64,000 nucleotides of DNA from Auanema rhodensis (GCA_964057225.1 OZ059894.1:22474476-22538475); one strand, 5' to 3'. Positions 24,917 to 40,360 are shown, counted from the first letter of the stretch. A program made the numbers and translations. Notes: generated by a model from the sequence alone, not told the origin.

Positions 24917-27724
24917 TCATTTTTCAAACGATCATAACTAATTTTTGTATTAAGCGTTTCTCAATGTAGTATAGTGCATTCGATGCGGATTTTTAAGCTG
25001 CGTCGATCTCTGTTATCAGATTTGCGCTAGCTTAAAAATGCACCGAGATATCAACTGATATAAGTTCACACTTATATCCTCGATTTTCACCCTGAAGAAT
25101 TAATTTTTTCGTTGAATAACATTGTCCATCGTCTTTGCCTTGAATAAAGGAATCTAAAAACATCTACTTTTTGCTAAATTATTTTGAAATTTTTCGAAAA
25201 AATTTTTGTCAAAATGTTTTTGGAAGCAATGTTGAGTGTACATGGAAACTCAACATACACTAATGCATCATTTTTCAAACGATCATAACTAATTTTTGTG
25301 TTAAGCGTTTCTCAATGTAGTATAGTGCATTCGATGCGGATTTTTAAGCTGCGTCGATCTGTGTTATCAGATTTGCGCTAGCTTAAAAATGCACCGAGAT
25401 ATCAACTGATATAAGTTCACACTTATATCCTCGATTTTCACCCTGAAGGAATAATTTTTTTGTTGAATAACATTGTCCATCGTCTTTGCCTTGAAAAAAG
25501 GAATCTAAAAACATCTACTTTTTGCTAAATTATTTTGAAATTTTTCGAAAAAATTTTTGTCAAAATGTTTTTGGAAGCATTGTTGAGTGTACATGGAAAC
25601 TCAACATACACTAATGCATCATTTTTCAAACGATCATAACTAATTTTTGTATTAAGCGTTTCTCAATGTAGTATAGTGCATTCGATGCGGATTTTTAAGC
25701 TGCGTCGATCTCTGTTATCAGATTTGCGCTAGCTTAAAAATGCACCGAGATATCAACTGATATAAGTTCACACTTATATCCTCGATTTTCACCCTGAAGG
25801 AATAATTTTTTCGTTGAATAGCATTGTCCATCGTCTTTGCCTTGAAAAAAGGAATCTAAAAACATCTACTTTTTGCTAAATTATTTTGAAATTTTTCGAA
25901 AAAATTTTTGTCAAAATGTTTTTGGAAGCATTGTTGAGTGTACATGGAAACTCAACATACACTAATGCATCATTTTTCAAACGATCATTACTAATTTTTG
26001 TATCAAGCGTTTCTCAATGTAGTTTAGTGCATTCGATGCGGATTTTTAAGCTGCGTCGATCTGTGTTATCAGATTTGCGCTAGCTTAAAAATGCACCGAG
26101 ATATCAACTGATATAAGTTCACACTTATATCCTCGATTTTCACCCTGAAGGAATAATTTTTTCGTTGAATAACATTGTCCATCGTCTTTGCCTTGAAAAA
26201 AGTAATCTAAAAACATCTACTTTTTGCTAAATTATTTTGAAATTTTTCGAAAAAATTTTTGTCAAAATGTTTTTGGAAGCATTGTTGAGTGTACATGGAA
26301 ACTCAACATACACTAATGCATCATTTTTCAAACGATCATTACTAATTTTTGTATTAAGCGTTTCTCAATGTAGTTTAGTGCATTCGATGCGGATTTTTAA
26401 GCTGCGTCGATCTGTGTTATCAGATTTGCGCTAGCTTAAAAATGCACCGAGATATCAACTGATATAAGTTCACACTTATATCCTCGATTTTCACCCTGAA
26501 GGAATGATTTTTTCGTTGAATAACATTGTCCATCGTCTTTGCCTTGAAAAAAGGAATCTAAAAACATCTACTTTTTGCTAAATTATTTTGAAATTTTTCG
26601 AAAAAATTTTTGTCAAAATGTTTTTGGAAGCAATGTTGAGTGTACATGGAAACTCAACATACACTAATGCATCATTTTTCAAACGATCATAACTAATTTT
26701 TGTATTAAGCGTTTCTCAATGTAGTATAGTGCATTCGATGCGGATTTTTAAGCTGCGTCGATCTGTGTTATCAGATTTGCGCTAGCTTAAAAATGCACCG
26801 AGATATCAACTGATATAAGTTCACACTTATATCCTCGATTTTCACCCTGAAGAATTAATTTTTTCGTTGAATAACATTGTCCATCGTCTTTGCCTTGAAA
26901 AATGAAATCTAAAAACATCTACTTTTTGCTAAATTATTTTGAAATTTTTCGAAAAAATTTTTGTCAAAATGTTTTTGGAAGCATTGTTGAGTGTACATGG
27001 AAACTCAACATACACTAATGCATCATTTTTCAAACGATCATAACTAATTTTTGTATCAAGCGTTTCTCAATGTAGTTTAGTGCATTCGATGCGGATTTTT
27101 AAGCTGCGTCGATCTGTGTTATCAGATTTGCGCTAGCTTAAAAATGCACCGAGATATCAACTGATATAAGTTCACACTTATATCCTCGATTTTCACCCTG
27201 AAGAATTAATTTTTTCGTTGAATAACATTGTCCATCGTCTTTGCCTTGAAAAATGAAATCTAAAAACATCTACTTTTTGCTAAATTATTTTGAAATTTTT
27301 CGAAAAAATTTTTGTCAAAATGTTTTTGGAAGCATTGTTGAGTGTACATGGAAACTCAACATACACTAATGCATCATTTTTCAAACGATCATAACTAATT
27401 TTTGTATCAAGCGTTTCTCAATGTAGTTTAGTGCATTCGATGCGGATTTTTAAGCTGCGTCGATCTGTGTTATCAGATTTGCGCTAGCTTAAAAATGCAC
27501 CGAGATATCAACTGATATAAGTTCACACTTATATCCTCGATTTTCACCCTGAAGAATTAATTTTTTCGTTGAATAACATTGTCCATCGTCTTTGCCTTGA
27601 AAAAAGGAATCTAAAAACATCTACTTTTTGCTAAATTATTTTGAAATTTTTCGAAAAAATTTTTGTCAAAATGTTTTTGGAAGCAATGTTGAGTGTACAT
27701 GGAAACTCAACATACACTAATGCA
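24917..27724 (+). repeat. 8-monomer block, second copy
   Basis: Monomers 72-79 repeat 20354-23161. The shared rare landmarks (two CATTACT monomers at 25970 and 26321, GTAATC, GAATGATT) make the relation clear. A private ATAGCATTG lies in the monomer at 25619. Homology ends at 27725, where monomer 80 combines a T35/A55 front with the GAATGATT rear seen at 26321. Confidence 0.85.
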
Positions 27725-30700
27725 TCATTTTTCAAACGATCATAACTAATTTTTGTATTAAGCGTTTCTCAATGTAGTATAGTGCATTCGATGCGGATTT
27801 TTAAGCTGCGTCGATCTGTGTTATCAGATTTGCGCTAGCTTAAAAATGCACCGAGATATCAACTGATATAAGTTCACACTTATATCCTCGATTTTCACCC
27901 TGAAGGAATGATTTTTTCGTTGAATAACATTGTCCATCGTCTTTGCCTTGAAAAAAGGAATCTAAAAACATCTACTTTTTGCTAAATTATTTTGAAATTT
28001 TTCGAAAAAATTTTTGTCAAAATGTTTTTGGAAGCAATGTTGAGTGTACATGGAAACTCAACATACACTAATGCATCATTTTTCAAACGATCATAACTAA
28101 TTTTTGTATCAAGCGTTTCTCAATGTAGTTTAGTGCATTCGATGCGGATTTTTAAGCTGCGTCGATCTGTGTTATCAGATTTGCGCTAGCTTAAAAATGC
28201 ACCGAGATATCAACTGATATAAGTTCACACTTATATCCTCGATTTTCACCCTGAAGAATTAATTTTTTCGTTGAATAACATTGTCCATCGTCTTTGCCTT
28301 GAAAAAAGGAATCTAAAAACATCTACTTTTTGCTAAATTATTTTGAAATTTTTCGAAAAAATTTTTGTCAAAATGTTTTTGGAAGCAATGTTGAGTGTAC
28401 ATGGAAACTCAACATACACTAATGCATCATTTTTCAAACGATCATAACTAATTTTTGTATTAAGCGTTTCTCAATGTAGTATAGTGCATTCGATGCGGAT
28501 TTTTAAGCTGCGTCGATCTGTGTTATCAGATTTGCGCTAGCTTAAAAATGCACCGAGATATCAACTGATATAAGTTCACACTTATATCCTCGATTTTCAC
28601 CCTGAAGAATTAATTTTTTCGTTGAATAACATTGTCCATCGTCTTTGCCTTGAAAAATGAAATCTAAAAACATCTACTTTTTGCTAAATTATTTTGAAAT
28701 TTTTCGAAAAAATTTTTGTCAAAATGTTTTTGGAAGCATTGTTGAGTGTACATGGAAACTCAACATACACTAATGCATCATTTTTCAAACGATCATAACT
28801 AATTTTTGTATCAAGCGTTTCTCAATGTAGTTTAGTGCATTCGATGCGGATTTTTAAGCTGCGTCGATCTGTGTTATCAGATTTGCGCTAGCTTAAAAAT
28901 GCACCGAGATATCAACTGATATAAGTTCACACTTATATCCTCGATTTTCACCCTGAAGAATTAATTTTTTCGTTGAATAACATTGTCCATCGTCTTTGCC
29001 TTGAAAAATGAAATCTAAAAACATCTACTTTTTGCTAAATTATTTTGAAATTTTTCGAAAAAATTTTTGTCAAAATGTTTTTGGAAGCATTGTTGAGTGT
29101 ACATGGAAACTCAACATACACTAATGCATCATTTTTCAAACGATCATAACTAATTTTTGTATCAAGCGTTTCTCAATGTAGTTTAGTGCATTCGATGCGG
29201 ATTTTTAAGCTGCGTCGATCTGTGTTATCAGATTTGCGCTAGCTTAAAAATGCACCGAGATATCAACTGATATAAGTTCACACTTATATCCTCGATTTTC
29301 ACCCTGAAGAATTAATTTTTTCGTTGAATAACATTGTCCATCGTCTTTGCCTTGAAAAATGAAATCTAAAAACATCTACTTTTTGCTAAATTATTTTGAA
29401 ATTTTTCGAAAAAATTTTTGTCAAAATGTTTTTGGAAGCATTGTTGAGTGTACATGGAAACTCAACATACACTAATGCATCATTTTTCAAACGATCATAA
29501 CTAATTTTTGTATCAAGCGTTTCTCAATGTAGTTTAGTGCATTCGATGCGGATTTTTAAGCTGCGTCGATCTGTGTTATCAGATTTGCGCTAGCTTAAAA
29601 ATGCACCGAGATATCAACTGATATAAGTTCACACTTATATCCTCGATTTTCACCCTGAAGGAATAATTTTTTCGTTGAATAACATTGTCCATCGTCTTTG
29701 CCTTGAAAAAAGGAATCTAAAAACATCTACTTTTTGCTAAATTATTTTGAAATTTTTCGAAAAAATTTTTGTCAAAATGTTTTTGGAAGCAATGTTGAGT
29801 GTACATGGAAACTCAACATACACTAATGCATCATTTTTCAAACGATCATAACTAATTTTTGTATTAAGCGTTTCTCAATGTAGTATAGTGCATTCGATGC
29901 GGATTTTTAAGCTGCGTCGATCTGTGTTATCAGATTTGCGCTAGCTTAAAAATGCACCGAGATATCAACTGATATAAGTTCACACTTATATCCTCGATTT
30001 TCACCCTGAAGAATTAATTTTTTCGTTGAATAACATTGTCCATCGTCTTTGCCTTGAAAAATGAAATCTAAAAACATCTACTTTTTGCTAAATTATTTTG
30101 AAATTTTTCGAAAAAATTTTTGTCAAAATGTTTTTGGAAGCATTGTTGAGTGTACATGGAAACTCAACATACACTAATGCATCATTTTTCAAACGATCAT
30201 AACTAATTTTTGTATCAAGCGTTTCTCAATGTAGTTTAGTGCATTCGATGCGGATTTTTAAGCTGCGTCGATCTGTGTTATCAGATTTGCGCTAGCTTAA
30301 AAATGCACCGAGATATCAACTGATATAAGTTCACACTTATATCCTCGATTTTCACCCTGAAGAATTAATTTTTTCGTTGAATAACATTGTCCATCGTCTT
30401 TGCCTTGAATAAAGGAATCTAAAAACATCTACTTTTTGCTAAATTATTTTGAAATTTTTCGAAAAAATTTTTGTCAAAATGTTTTTGGAAGCAATGTTGA
30501 GTGTACATGGAAACTCAACATACACTAATGCATCATTTTTCAAACGATCATAACTAATTTTTGTATTAAGCGTTTCTCAATGTAGTATAGTGCATTCGAT
30601 GCGGATTTTTAAGCTGCGTCGATCTGTGTTATCAGATTTGCGCTAGCTTAAAAATGCACCGAGATATCAACTGATATAAGTTCACACTTATATCCTCGAT

Positions 30701-33700
30701 TTTCACCCTGAAGAATTAATTTTTTCGTTGAATAACATTGTCCATCGTCTTTGCCTTGAAAAATGAAATCTAAAAACATCTACTTTTTGCTAAATTATTT
30801 TGAAATTTTTCGAAAAAATTTTTGTCAAAATGTTTTTGGAAGCATTGTTGAGTGTACATGGAAACTCAACATACACTAATGCATCATTTTTCAAACGATC
30901 ATAACTAATTTTTGTATCAAGCGTTTCTCAATGTAGTTTAGTGCATTCGATGCGGATTTTTAAGCTGCGTCGATCTGTGTTATCAGATTTGCGCTAGCTT
31001 AAAAATGCACCGAGATATCAACTGATATAAGTTCACACTTATATCCTCGATTTTCACCCTGAAGAATTAATTTTTTCGTTGAATAACATTGTCCATCGTC
31101 TTTGCCTTGAAAAATGAAATCTAAAAACATCTACTTTTTGCTAAATTATTTTGAAATTTTTCGAAAAAATTTTTGTCAAAATGTTTTTGGAAGCATTGTT
31201 GAGTGTACATGGAAACTCAACATACACTAATGCATCATTTTTCAAACGATCATAACTAATTTTTGTATCAAGCGTTTCTCAATGTAGTTTAGTGCATTCG
31301 ATGCGGATTTTTAAGCTGCGTCGATCTGTGTTATCAGATTTGCGCTAGCTTAAAAATGCACCGAGATATCAACTGATATAAGTTCACACTTATATCCTCG
31401 ATTTTCACCCTGAAGAATTAATTTTTTCGTTGAATAACATTGTCCATCGTCTTTGCCTTGAATAAAGGAATCTAAAAACATCTACTTTTTGCTAAATTAT
31501 TTTGAAATTTTTCGAAAAAATTTTTGTCAAAATGTTTTTGGAAGCAATGTTGAGTGTACATGGAAACTCAACATACACTAATGCATCATTTTTCAAACGA
31601 TCATAACTAATTTTTGTATTAAGCGTTTCTCAATGTAGTATAGTGCATTCGATGCGGATTTTTAAGCTGCGTCGATCTGTGTTATCAGATTTGCGCTAGC
31701 TTAAAAATGCACCGAGATATCAACTGATATAAGTTCACACTTATATCCTCGATTTTCACCCTGAAGAATTAATTTTTTCGTTGAATAACATTGTCCATCG
31801 TCTTTGCCTTGAAAAATGAAATCTAAAAACATCTACTTTTTGCTAAATTATTTTGAAATTTTTCGAAAAAATTTTTGTCAAAATGTTTTTGGAAGCATTG
31901 TTGAGTGTACATGGAAACTCAACATACACTAATGCATCATTTTTCAAACGATCATAACTAATTTTTGTATCAAGCGTTTCTCAATGTAGTTTAGTGCATT
32001 CGATGCGGATTTTTAAGCTGCGTCGATCTGTGTTATCAGATTTGCGCTAGCTTAAAAATGCACCGAGATATCAACTGATATAAGTTCACACTTATATCCT
32101 CGATTTTCACCCTGAAGAATTAATTTTTTCGTTGAATAACATTGTCCATCGTCTTTGCCTTGAATAAAGGAATCTAAAAACATCTACTTTTTGCTAAATT
32201 ATTTTGAAATTTTTCGAAAAAATTTTTGTCAAAATGTTTTTGGAAGCAATGTTGAGTGTACATGGAAACTCAACATACACTAATGCATCATTTTTCAAAC
32301 GATCATAACTAATTTTTGTGTTAAGCGTTTCTCAATGTAGTATAGTGCATTCGATGCGGATTTTTAAGCTGCGTCGATCTGTGTTATCAGATTTGCGCTA
32401 GCTTAAAAATGCACCGAGATATCAACTGATATAAGTTCACACTTATATCCTCGATTTTCACCCTGAAGGAATAATTTTTTCGTTGAATAACATTGTCCAT
32501 CGTCTTTGCCTTGAAAAAAGGAATCTAAAAACATCTACTTTTTGCTAAATTATTTTGAAATTTTTCGAAAAAATTTTTGTCAAAATGTTTTTGGAAGCAT
32601 TGTTGAGTGTACATGGAAACTCAACATACACTAATGCATCATTTTTCAAACGATCATAACTAATTTTTGTGTTAAGCGTTTCTCAATGTAGTATAGTGCA
32701 TTCGATGCGGATTTTTAAGCTGCGTCGATCTGTGTTATCAGATTTGCGCTAGCTTAAAAATGCACCGAGATATCAACTGATATAAGTTCACACTTATATC
32801 CTCGATTTTCACCCTGAAGGAATAATTTTTTCGTTGAATAACATTGTCCATCGTCTTTGCCTTGAAAAAAGGAATCTAAAAACATCTACTTTTTGCTAAA
32901 TTATTTTGAAATTTTTCGAAAAAATTTTTGTCAAAATGTTTTTGGAAGCATTGTTGAGTGTACATGGAAACTCAACATACACTAATGCATCATTTTTCAA
33001 ACGATCATAACTAATTTTTGTATTAAGCGTTTCTCAATGTAGTATAGTGCATTCGATGCGGATTTTTAAGCTGCGTCGATCTCTGTTATCAGATTTGCGC
33101 TAGCTTAAAAATGCACCGAGATATCAACTGATATAAGTTCACACTTATATCCTCGATTTTCACCCTGAAGAATTAATTTTTTCGTTGAATAACATTGTCC
33201 ATCGTCTTTGCCTTGAAAAAAGGAATCTAAAAACATCTACTTTTTGCTAAATTATTTTGAAATTTTTCGAAAAAATTTTTGTCAAAATGTTTTTGGAAGC
33301 AATGTTGAGTGTACATGGAAACTCAACATACACTAATGCATCATTTTTCAAACGATCATAACTAATTTTTGTATTAAGCGTTTCTCAATGTAGTATAGTG
33401 CATTCGATGCGGATTTTTAAGCTGCGTCGATCTGTGTTATCAGATTTGCGCTAGCTTAAAAATGCACCGAGATATCAACTGATATAAGTTCACACTTATA
33501 TCCTCGATTTTCACCCTGAAGAATTAATTTTTTCGTTGAATAACATTGTCCATCGTCTTTGCCTTGAAAAATGAAATCTAAAAACATCTACTTTTTGCTA
33601 AATTATTTTGAAATTTTTCGAAAAAATTTTTGTCAAAATGTTTTTGGAAGCATTGTTGAGTGTACATGGAAACTCAACATACACTAATGCATCATTTTTC

Positions 33701-36700
33701 AAACGATCATAACTAATTTTTGTATTAAGCGTTTCTCAATGTAGTATAGTGCATTCGATGCGGATTTTTAAGCTGCGTCGTTCTGTGTTATCAGATTTGC
33801 GCTAGCTTAAAAATGCACCGAGATATCAACTGATATAAGTTCACACTTATATCCTCGATTTTCACCCTGAAGAATTAATTTTTTCGTTGAATAACATTGT
33901 CCATCGTCTTTGCCTTGAAAAATGGAATCTAAAAACATCTACTTTTTGCTAAATTATTTTGAAATTTTTCGAAAAACTTTTTGTCAAAATGTTTTTGGAA
34001 GCAATGTTGAGTGTACATGGAAACTCAACATACACTAATGCATCATTTTTCAAACGATCATAACTAATTTTTGTATTAAGCGTTTCTCAATGTAGTATAG
34101 TGCATTCGATGCGGATTTTTAAGCTGCGTCGATCTGTGTTATCAGATTTGCGCTAGCTTAAAAATGCACCGAGATATCAACTGATATAAGTTCACACTTA
34201 TATCCTCGATTTTCACCCTGAAGAATTAATTTTTTCGTTGAATAACATTGTCCATCGTCTTTGCCTTGAAAAATGAAATCTAAAAACATCTACTTTTTGC
34301 TAAATTATTTTGAAATTTTTCGAAAAAATTTTTGTCAAAATGTTTTTGGAAGCATTGTTGAGTGTACATGGAAACTCAACATACACTAATGCATCATTTT
34401 TCAAACGATCATAACTAATTTTTGTATCAAGCGTTTCTCAATGTAGTTTAGTGCATTCGATGCGGATGTTTAAGCTGCGTCGATCTGTGTTATCAGATTT
34501 GCGCTAGCTTAAAAATGCACCGAGATATCAACTGATATAAGTTCACACTTATATCCTCGATTTTCACCCTGAAGGAATAATTTTTTCGTTGAATAACATT
34601 GTCCATCGTCTTTGCCTTGAAAAAAGGAATCTAAAAACATCTACTTTTTGCTAAATTATTTTGAAATTTTTCGAAAAAATTTTTGTCAAAATGTTTTTGG
34701 AAGCAATGTTGAGTGTACATGGAAACTCAACATACACTAATGCATCATTTTTCAAACGATCATAACTAATTTTTGTATTAAGCGTTTCTCAATGTAGTAT
34801 AGTGCATTCGATGCGGATTTTTAAGCTGCGTCGATCTGTGTTATCAGATTTGCGCTAGCTTAAAAATGCACCGAGATATCAACTGATATAAGTTCACACT
34901 TATATCCTCGATTTTCACCCTGAAGAATTAATTTTTTCGTTGAATAACATTGTCCATCGTCTTTGCCTTGAAAAATGAAATCTAAAAACATCTACTTTTT
35001 GCTAAATTATTTTGAAATTTTTCGAAAAAATTTTTGTCAAAATGTTTTTGGAAGCATTGTTGAGTGTACATGGAAACTCAACATACACTAATGCATCATT
35101 TTTCAAACGATCATAACTAATTTTTGTATCAAGCGTTTCTCAATGTAGTTTAGTGCATTCGATGCGGATTTTTAAGCTGCGTCGATCTGTGTTATCAGAT
35201 TTGCGCTAGCTTAAAAATGCACTGAGATATCAACTGATATAAGTTCACACTTATATCCTCGATTTTCACCCTGAAGAATTAATTTTTTCGTTGAATAACA
35301 TTGTCCATCGTCTTTGCCTTGAAAAATGAAATCTAAAAACATCTACTTTTTGCTAAATTATTTTGAAATTTTTCGAAAAAATTTTTGTCAAAATGTTTTT
35401 GGAAGCATTGTTGAGTGTACATGGAAACTCAACATACACTAATGCATCATTTTTCAAACGATCATAACTAATTTTTGTATCAAGCGTTTCTCAATGTAGT
35501 TTAGTGCATTCGATGCGGATTTTTAAGCTGCGTCGATCTGTGTTATCAGATTTGCGCTAGCTTAAAAATGCACCGAGATATCAACTGATATAAGTTCACA
35601 CTTATATCCTCGATTTTCACCCTGAAGAATTAATTTTTTCGTTGAATAACATTGTCCATCGTCTTTGCCTTGAAAAAAGGAATCTAAAAACATCTACTTT
35701 TTGCTAAATTATTTTGAAATTTTTCGAAAAAATTTTTGTCAAAATGTTTTTGGAAGCAATGTTGAGTGTACATGGAAACTCAACATACACTAATGCATCA
35801 TTTTTCAAACGATCATAACTAATTTTTGTATTAAGCGTTTCTCAATGTAGTATAGTGCATTCGATGCGGATTTTTAAGCTGCGTCGATCTGTGTTATCAG
35901 ATTTGCGCTAGCTTAAAAATGCACCGAGATATCAACTGATATAAGTTCACACTTATATCCTCGATTTTCACCCTGAAGAATTAATTTTTTCGTTGAATAA
36001 CATTGTCCATCGTCTTTGCCTTGAAAAATGAAATCTAAAAACATCTACTTTTTGCTAAATTATTTTGAAATTTTTCGAAAAAATTTTTGTCAAAATGTTT
36101 TTGGAAGCATTGTTGAGTGTACATGGAAACTCAACATACACTAATGCATCATTTTTCAAACGATCATAACTAATTTTTGTATCAAGCGTTTCTCAATGTA
36201 GTTTAGTGCATTCGATGCGGATTTTTAAGCTGCGTCGATCTGTGTTATCAGATTTGCGCTAGCTTAAAAATGCACCGAGATATCAACTGATATAAGTTCA
36301 CACTTATATCCTCGATTTTCACCCTGAAGAATTAATTTTTTCGTTGAATAACATTGTCCATCGTCTTTGCCTTGAATAAAGGAATCTAAAAACATCTACT
36401 TTTTGCTAAATTATTTTGAAATTTTTCGAAAAAATTTTTGTCAAAATGTTTTTGGAAGCAATGTTGAGTGTACATGGAAACTCAACATACACTAATGCAT
36501 CATTTTTCAAACGATCATAACTAATTTTTGTATTAAGCGTTTCTCAATGTAGTATAGTGCATTCGATGCGGATTTTTAAGCTGCGTCGATCTGTGTTATC
36601 AGATTTGCGCTAGCTTAAAAATGCACCGAGATATCAACTGATATAAGTTCACACTTATATCCTCGATTTTCACCCTGAAGAATTAATTTTTTCGTTGAAT

Positions 36701-36850
36701 AACATTGTCCATCGTCTTTGCCTTGAAAAAAGGAATCTAAAAACATCTACTTTTTGCTAAATTATTTTGAAATTTTTCGAAAAAATTTTTGTCAAAATGT
36801 TTTTGGAAGCATTGTTGAGTGTACATGGAAACTCAACATACACTAATGCA
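27725..36850 (+). repeat. Irregular dimer/trimer block, monomers 80-105
   Basis: The dominant pattern is one T35/A55/G94 monomer followed by one to three C35/T55/G94 monomers, giving trimers (1053 bp, e.g. 30533-31585) mixed with dimers (e.g. 31586-32287). C94 monomers, common elsewhere, are nearly absent (only 32990). Two back-to-back GTGTTAAG monomers (32288-32638, 32639-32989) look identical. Private changes include CGTTCTG (33692), GATGTTTAAG (34394) and ACTGAG (35096). The variable trimer length suggests frequent small unequal exchanges. Confidence 0.65.
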
Positions 36851-39800
36851 TCATTTTTCAAACGATCATAACTAATTTTTGTATCAAGCGTTTCTCAATG
36901 TAGTTTAGTGCATTCGATGCGGATTTTTAAGCTGCGTCGATCTGTGTTATCAGATTTGCGCTAGCTTAAAAATGCACCGAGATATCAACTGATATAAGTT
37001 CACACTTATATCCTCGATTTTCACCCTGAAGGAATAATTTTTTCGTTGAATAACATTGTCCATCGTCTTTGCCTTGAAAAAAGGAATCTAAAAACATCTA
37101 CTTTTTGCTAAATTATTTTGAAATTTTTCGAAAAAATTTTTGTCAAAATGTTTTTGGAAGCATTGTTGAGTGTACATGGAAACTCAACATACACTAATGC
37201 ATCATTTTTCAAACGATCATAACTAATTTTTGTATTAAGCGTTTCTCAATGTAGTATAGTGCATTCGATGCGGATTTTTCAGCTGCGTCGATCTCTGTTA
37301 TCAGATTTGCGCTAGCTTAAAAATGCACCGAGATATCAACTGATATAAGTTCACACTTATATCCTCGATTTTCACCCTGAAGGAATAATTTTTTCGTTGA
37401 ATAACATTGTCCATCGTCTTTGCCTTGAAAAAAGGAATCTAAAAACATCTACTTTTTGCTAAATTATTTTGAAATTTTTCGAAAAAATTTTTGTCAAAAT
37501 GTTTTTGGAAGCAATGTTGAGTGTACATGGAAACTCAACATACACTAATGCATCATTTTTCAAACGATCATAACTAATTTTTGTGTTAAGCGTTTCTCAA
37601 TGTAGTATAGTGCATTCGATGCGGATTTTTAAGCTGCGTCGATCTGTGTTATCAGATTTGCGCTAGCTTAAAAATGCACCGAGATATCAACTGATATAAG
37701 TTCACACATATATCCTCGATTTTCACCCTGAAGGAATAATTTTTTCGTTGAATAACATTGTCCATCGTCTTTGCCTTGAAAAAAGGAATCTAAAAACATC
37801 TACTTTTTGCTAAATTATTTTGAAATTTTTCGAAAAAATTTTTGTCAAAATGTTTTTGGAAGCATTGTTGAGTGTACATGGAAACTCAACATACACTAAT
37901 GCATCATTTTTCAAACGATCATAACTATTTTTTGTATTAAGCGTTTCTCAATGTAGTATAGTGCATTCGATGCGGATTTTTAAGCTGCGTCGATCTCTGT
38001 TATCAGATTTGCGCTAGCTTAAAAATGCACCGAGATATCAACTGATATAAGTTCACACTTATATCCTCGATTTTCACCCTGAAGAATTAATTTTTTCGTT
38101 GAATAACATTGTCCATCGTCTTTGCCTTGAAAAATGGAATCTAAAAACATCTACTTTTTGCTAAATTATTTTGAAATTTTTCGAAAAAATTTTTGTCAAA
38201 ATGTTTTTGGAAGCATTGTTGAGTGTACATGGAAACTTAACATACACTAATGCATCATTTTTCAAACGATCATAACTAATTTTTGTATCAAGCGTTTCTC
38301 AATGTAGTTTAGTGCATTCGATGCGGATTTTTAAGCTGCGTCGATCTGTGTTATCAGATTTGCGCTAGCTTAAAAATGCACCGAGATATCAACTGATATA
38401 AGTTCACACTTATATCCTCGATTTTCACCCTGAAGGAATAATTTTTTCGTTGAATAACACTGTCCATCGTCTTTGCCTTGAAAAAAGGAATCTAAAAACA
38501 TCTACTTTTTGCTAAATTATTTTGAAATTTTTCGAAAAAATTTTTGTCAAAATGTTTTTGGAAGCATTGTTGAGTGTACATGGAAACTCAACATACACTA
38601 ATGCATCATTTTTCCAACGATCATAACTAATTTTTGTATTAAGCGTTTCTCAATGTAGTATAGTGCATTCGATGCGGATTTTTAAGCTGCGTCGATCTCT
38701 GTTATCAGATTTGCGCTAGCTTAAAAATGCACCGAGATATCAACTGATATAAGTTCACACTTATATCCTCGATTTTCACCCTGAAGAATTAATTTTTTCG
38801 TTGAATAACATTGTCCATCGTCTTTGCCTTGAAAAATGGAATCTAAAAACATCTACTTTTTGCTAAATTATTTTGAAATTTTTCGAAAAAATTTTTGTCA
38901 AAATGTTTTTGGAAGCATTGTTGAGTGTACATGGAAACTTAACATACACTAATGCATCATTTTTCAAACGATCATAACTAATTTTTGTATCAAGCGTTTC
39001 TCAATGTAGTTTAGTGCATTCGATGCGGATTTTTAAGCTGCGTCGATCTGTGTTATCAGATTTGCGCTAGCTTAAAAATGCACCGAGATATCAACTGATA
39101 TAAGTTCACACTTATATCCTCGATTTTCACCCTGAAGGAATAATTTTTTCGTTGAATAACACTGTCCATCGTCTTTGCCTTGAAAAAAGGAATCTAAAAA
39201 CATCTACTTTTTGCTAAATTATTTTGAAATTTTTCGAAAAAATTTTTGTCAAAATGTTTTTGGAAGCATTGTTGAGTGTACATGGAAACTCAACATACAC
39301 TAATGCATCATTTTTCCAACGATCATAACTAATTTTTGTATTAAGCGTTTCTCAATGTAGTATAGTGCATTCGATGCGGATTTTTAAGCTGCGTCGATCT
39401 CTGTTATCAGATTTGCGCTAGCTTAAAAATGCACCGAGATATCAACTGATATAAGTTCACACTTATATCCTCGATTTTCACCCTGAAGGAATAATTTTTT
39501 CGTTGAATAACATTGTCCATCGTCTTTGCCTTGAAAAAAGGAATCTAAAAACATCTACTTTTTGCTAAATTATTTTGAAATTTTTCGAAAAAATTTTTGT
39601 CAAAATGTTTTTGGAAGCAATGTTGAGTGTACATGGAAACTCAACATACACTAATGCATCATTTTTCAAACGATCATAACTAATTTTTGTATTAAGCGTT
39701 TCTCAATGTAGTATGGTGCATTCGATGCGGATTTTTAAGCTGCGTCGATCTCTGTTATCAGATTTGCGCTAGCTTAAAAATGCACCGAGATATCAACTGA

Positions 39801-40360
39801 TATAAGTTCACACTTATATCCTCGATTTTCACCCTGAAGAATTAATTTTTTCGTTGAATAACATTGTCCATCGTCTTTGCCTTGAATAAAGGAATCTAAA
39901 AACATCTACTTTTTGCTAAATTATTTTGAAATTTTTCGAAAAAATTTTTGTCAAAATGTTTTTGGAAGCAATGTTGAGTGTACATGGAAACTCAACATAC
40001 ACTAATGCATCATTTTTCAAACGATCATAACTAATTTTTGTATTAAGCGTTTCTCAATGTAGTAGAGTGCATTCGATGCGGATTTTTAAGCTGCGTCGAT
40101 CTGTGTTATCAGATTTGCGCTAGCTTAAAAATGCACCGAGATATCAACTGATATAAGTTCACACTTATATCCTCGATTTTCACCCTGAAGAATTAATTTT
40201 TTCGTTGAATAACATTGTCCATCGTCTTTGCCTTGAAAAATGAAATCTAAAAACATCTACTTTTTGCTAAATTATTTTGAAATTTTTCGAAAAAATTTTT
40301 GTCAAAATGTTTTTGGAAGCATTGTTGAGTGTACATGGAAACTCAACATACACTAATGCA
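36851..40360 (+). repeat. 10-monomer HOR B, copy 1 (3510 bp)
   Basis: Monomers 106-115. Landmarks are C78 (37202), GTGTTAAG with CACATATATCC (37553), T25 with GAAACTTAAC at its end (37904), TTTTTCCAACG (38606 and 39308), TATGG (39659) and TAGAGTG (40010). The landmark set differs from HOR A, so the equal length of ten is probably coincidence. Within the unit, 38606-39307 is an internal duplication of the preceding dimer. Confidence 0.85.
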
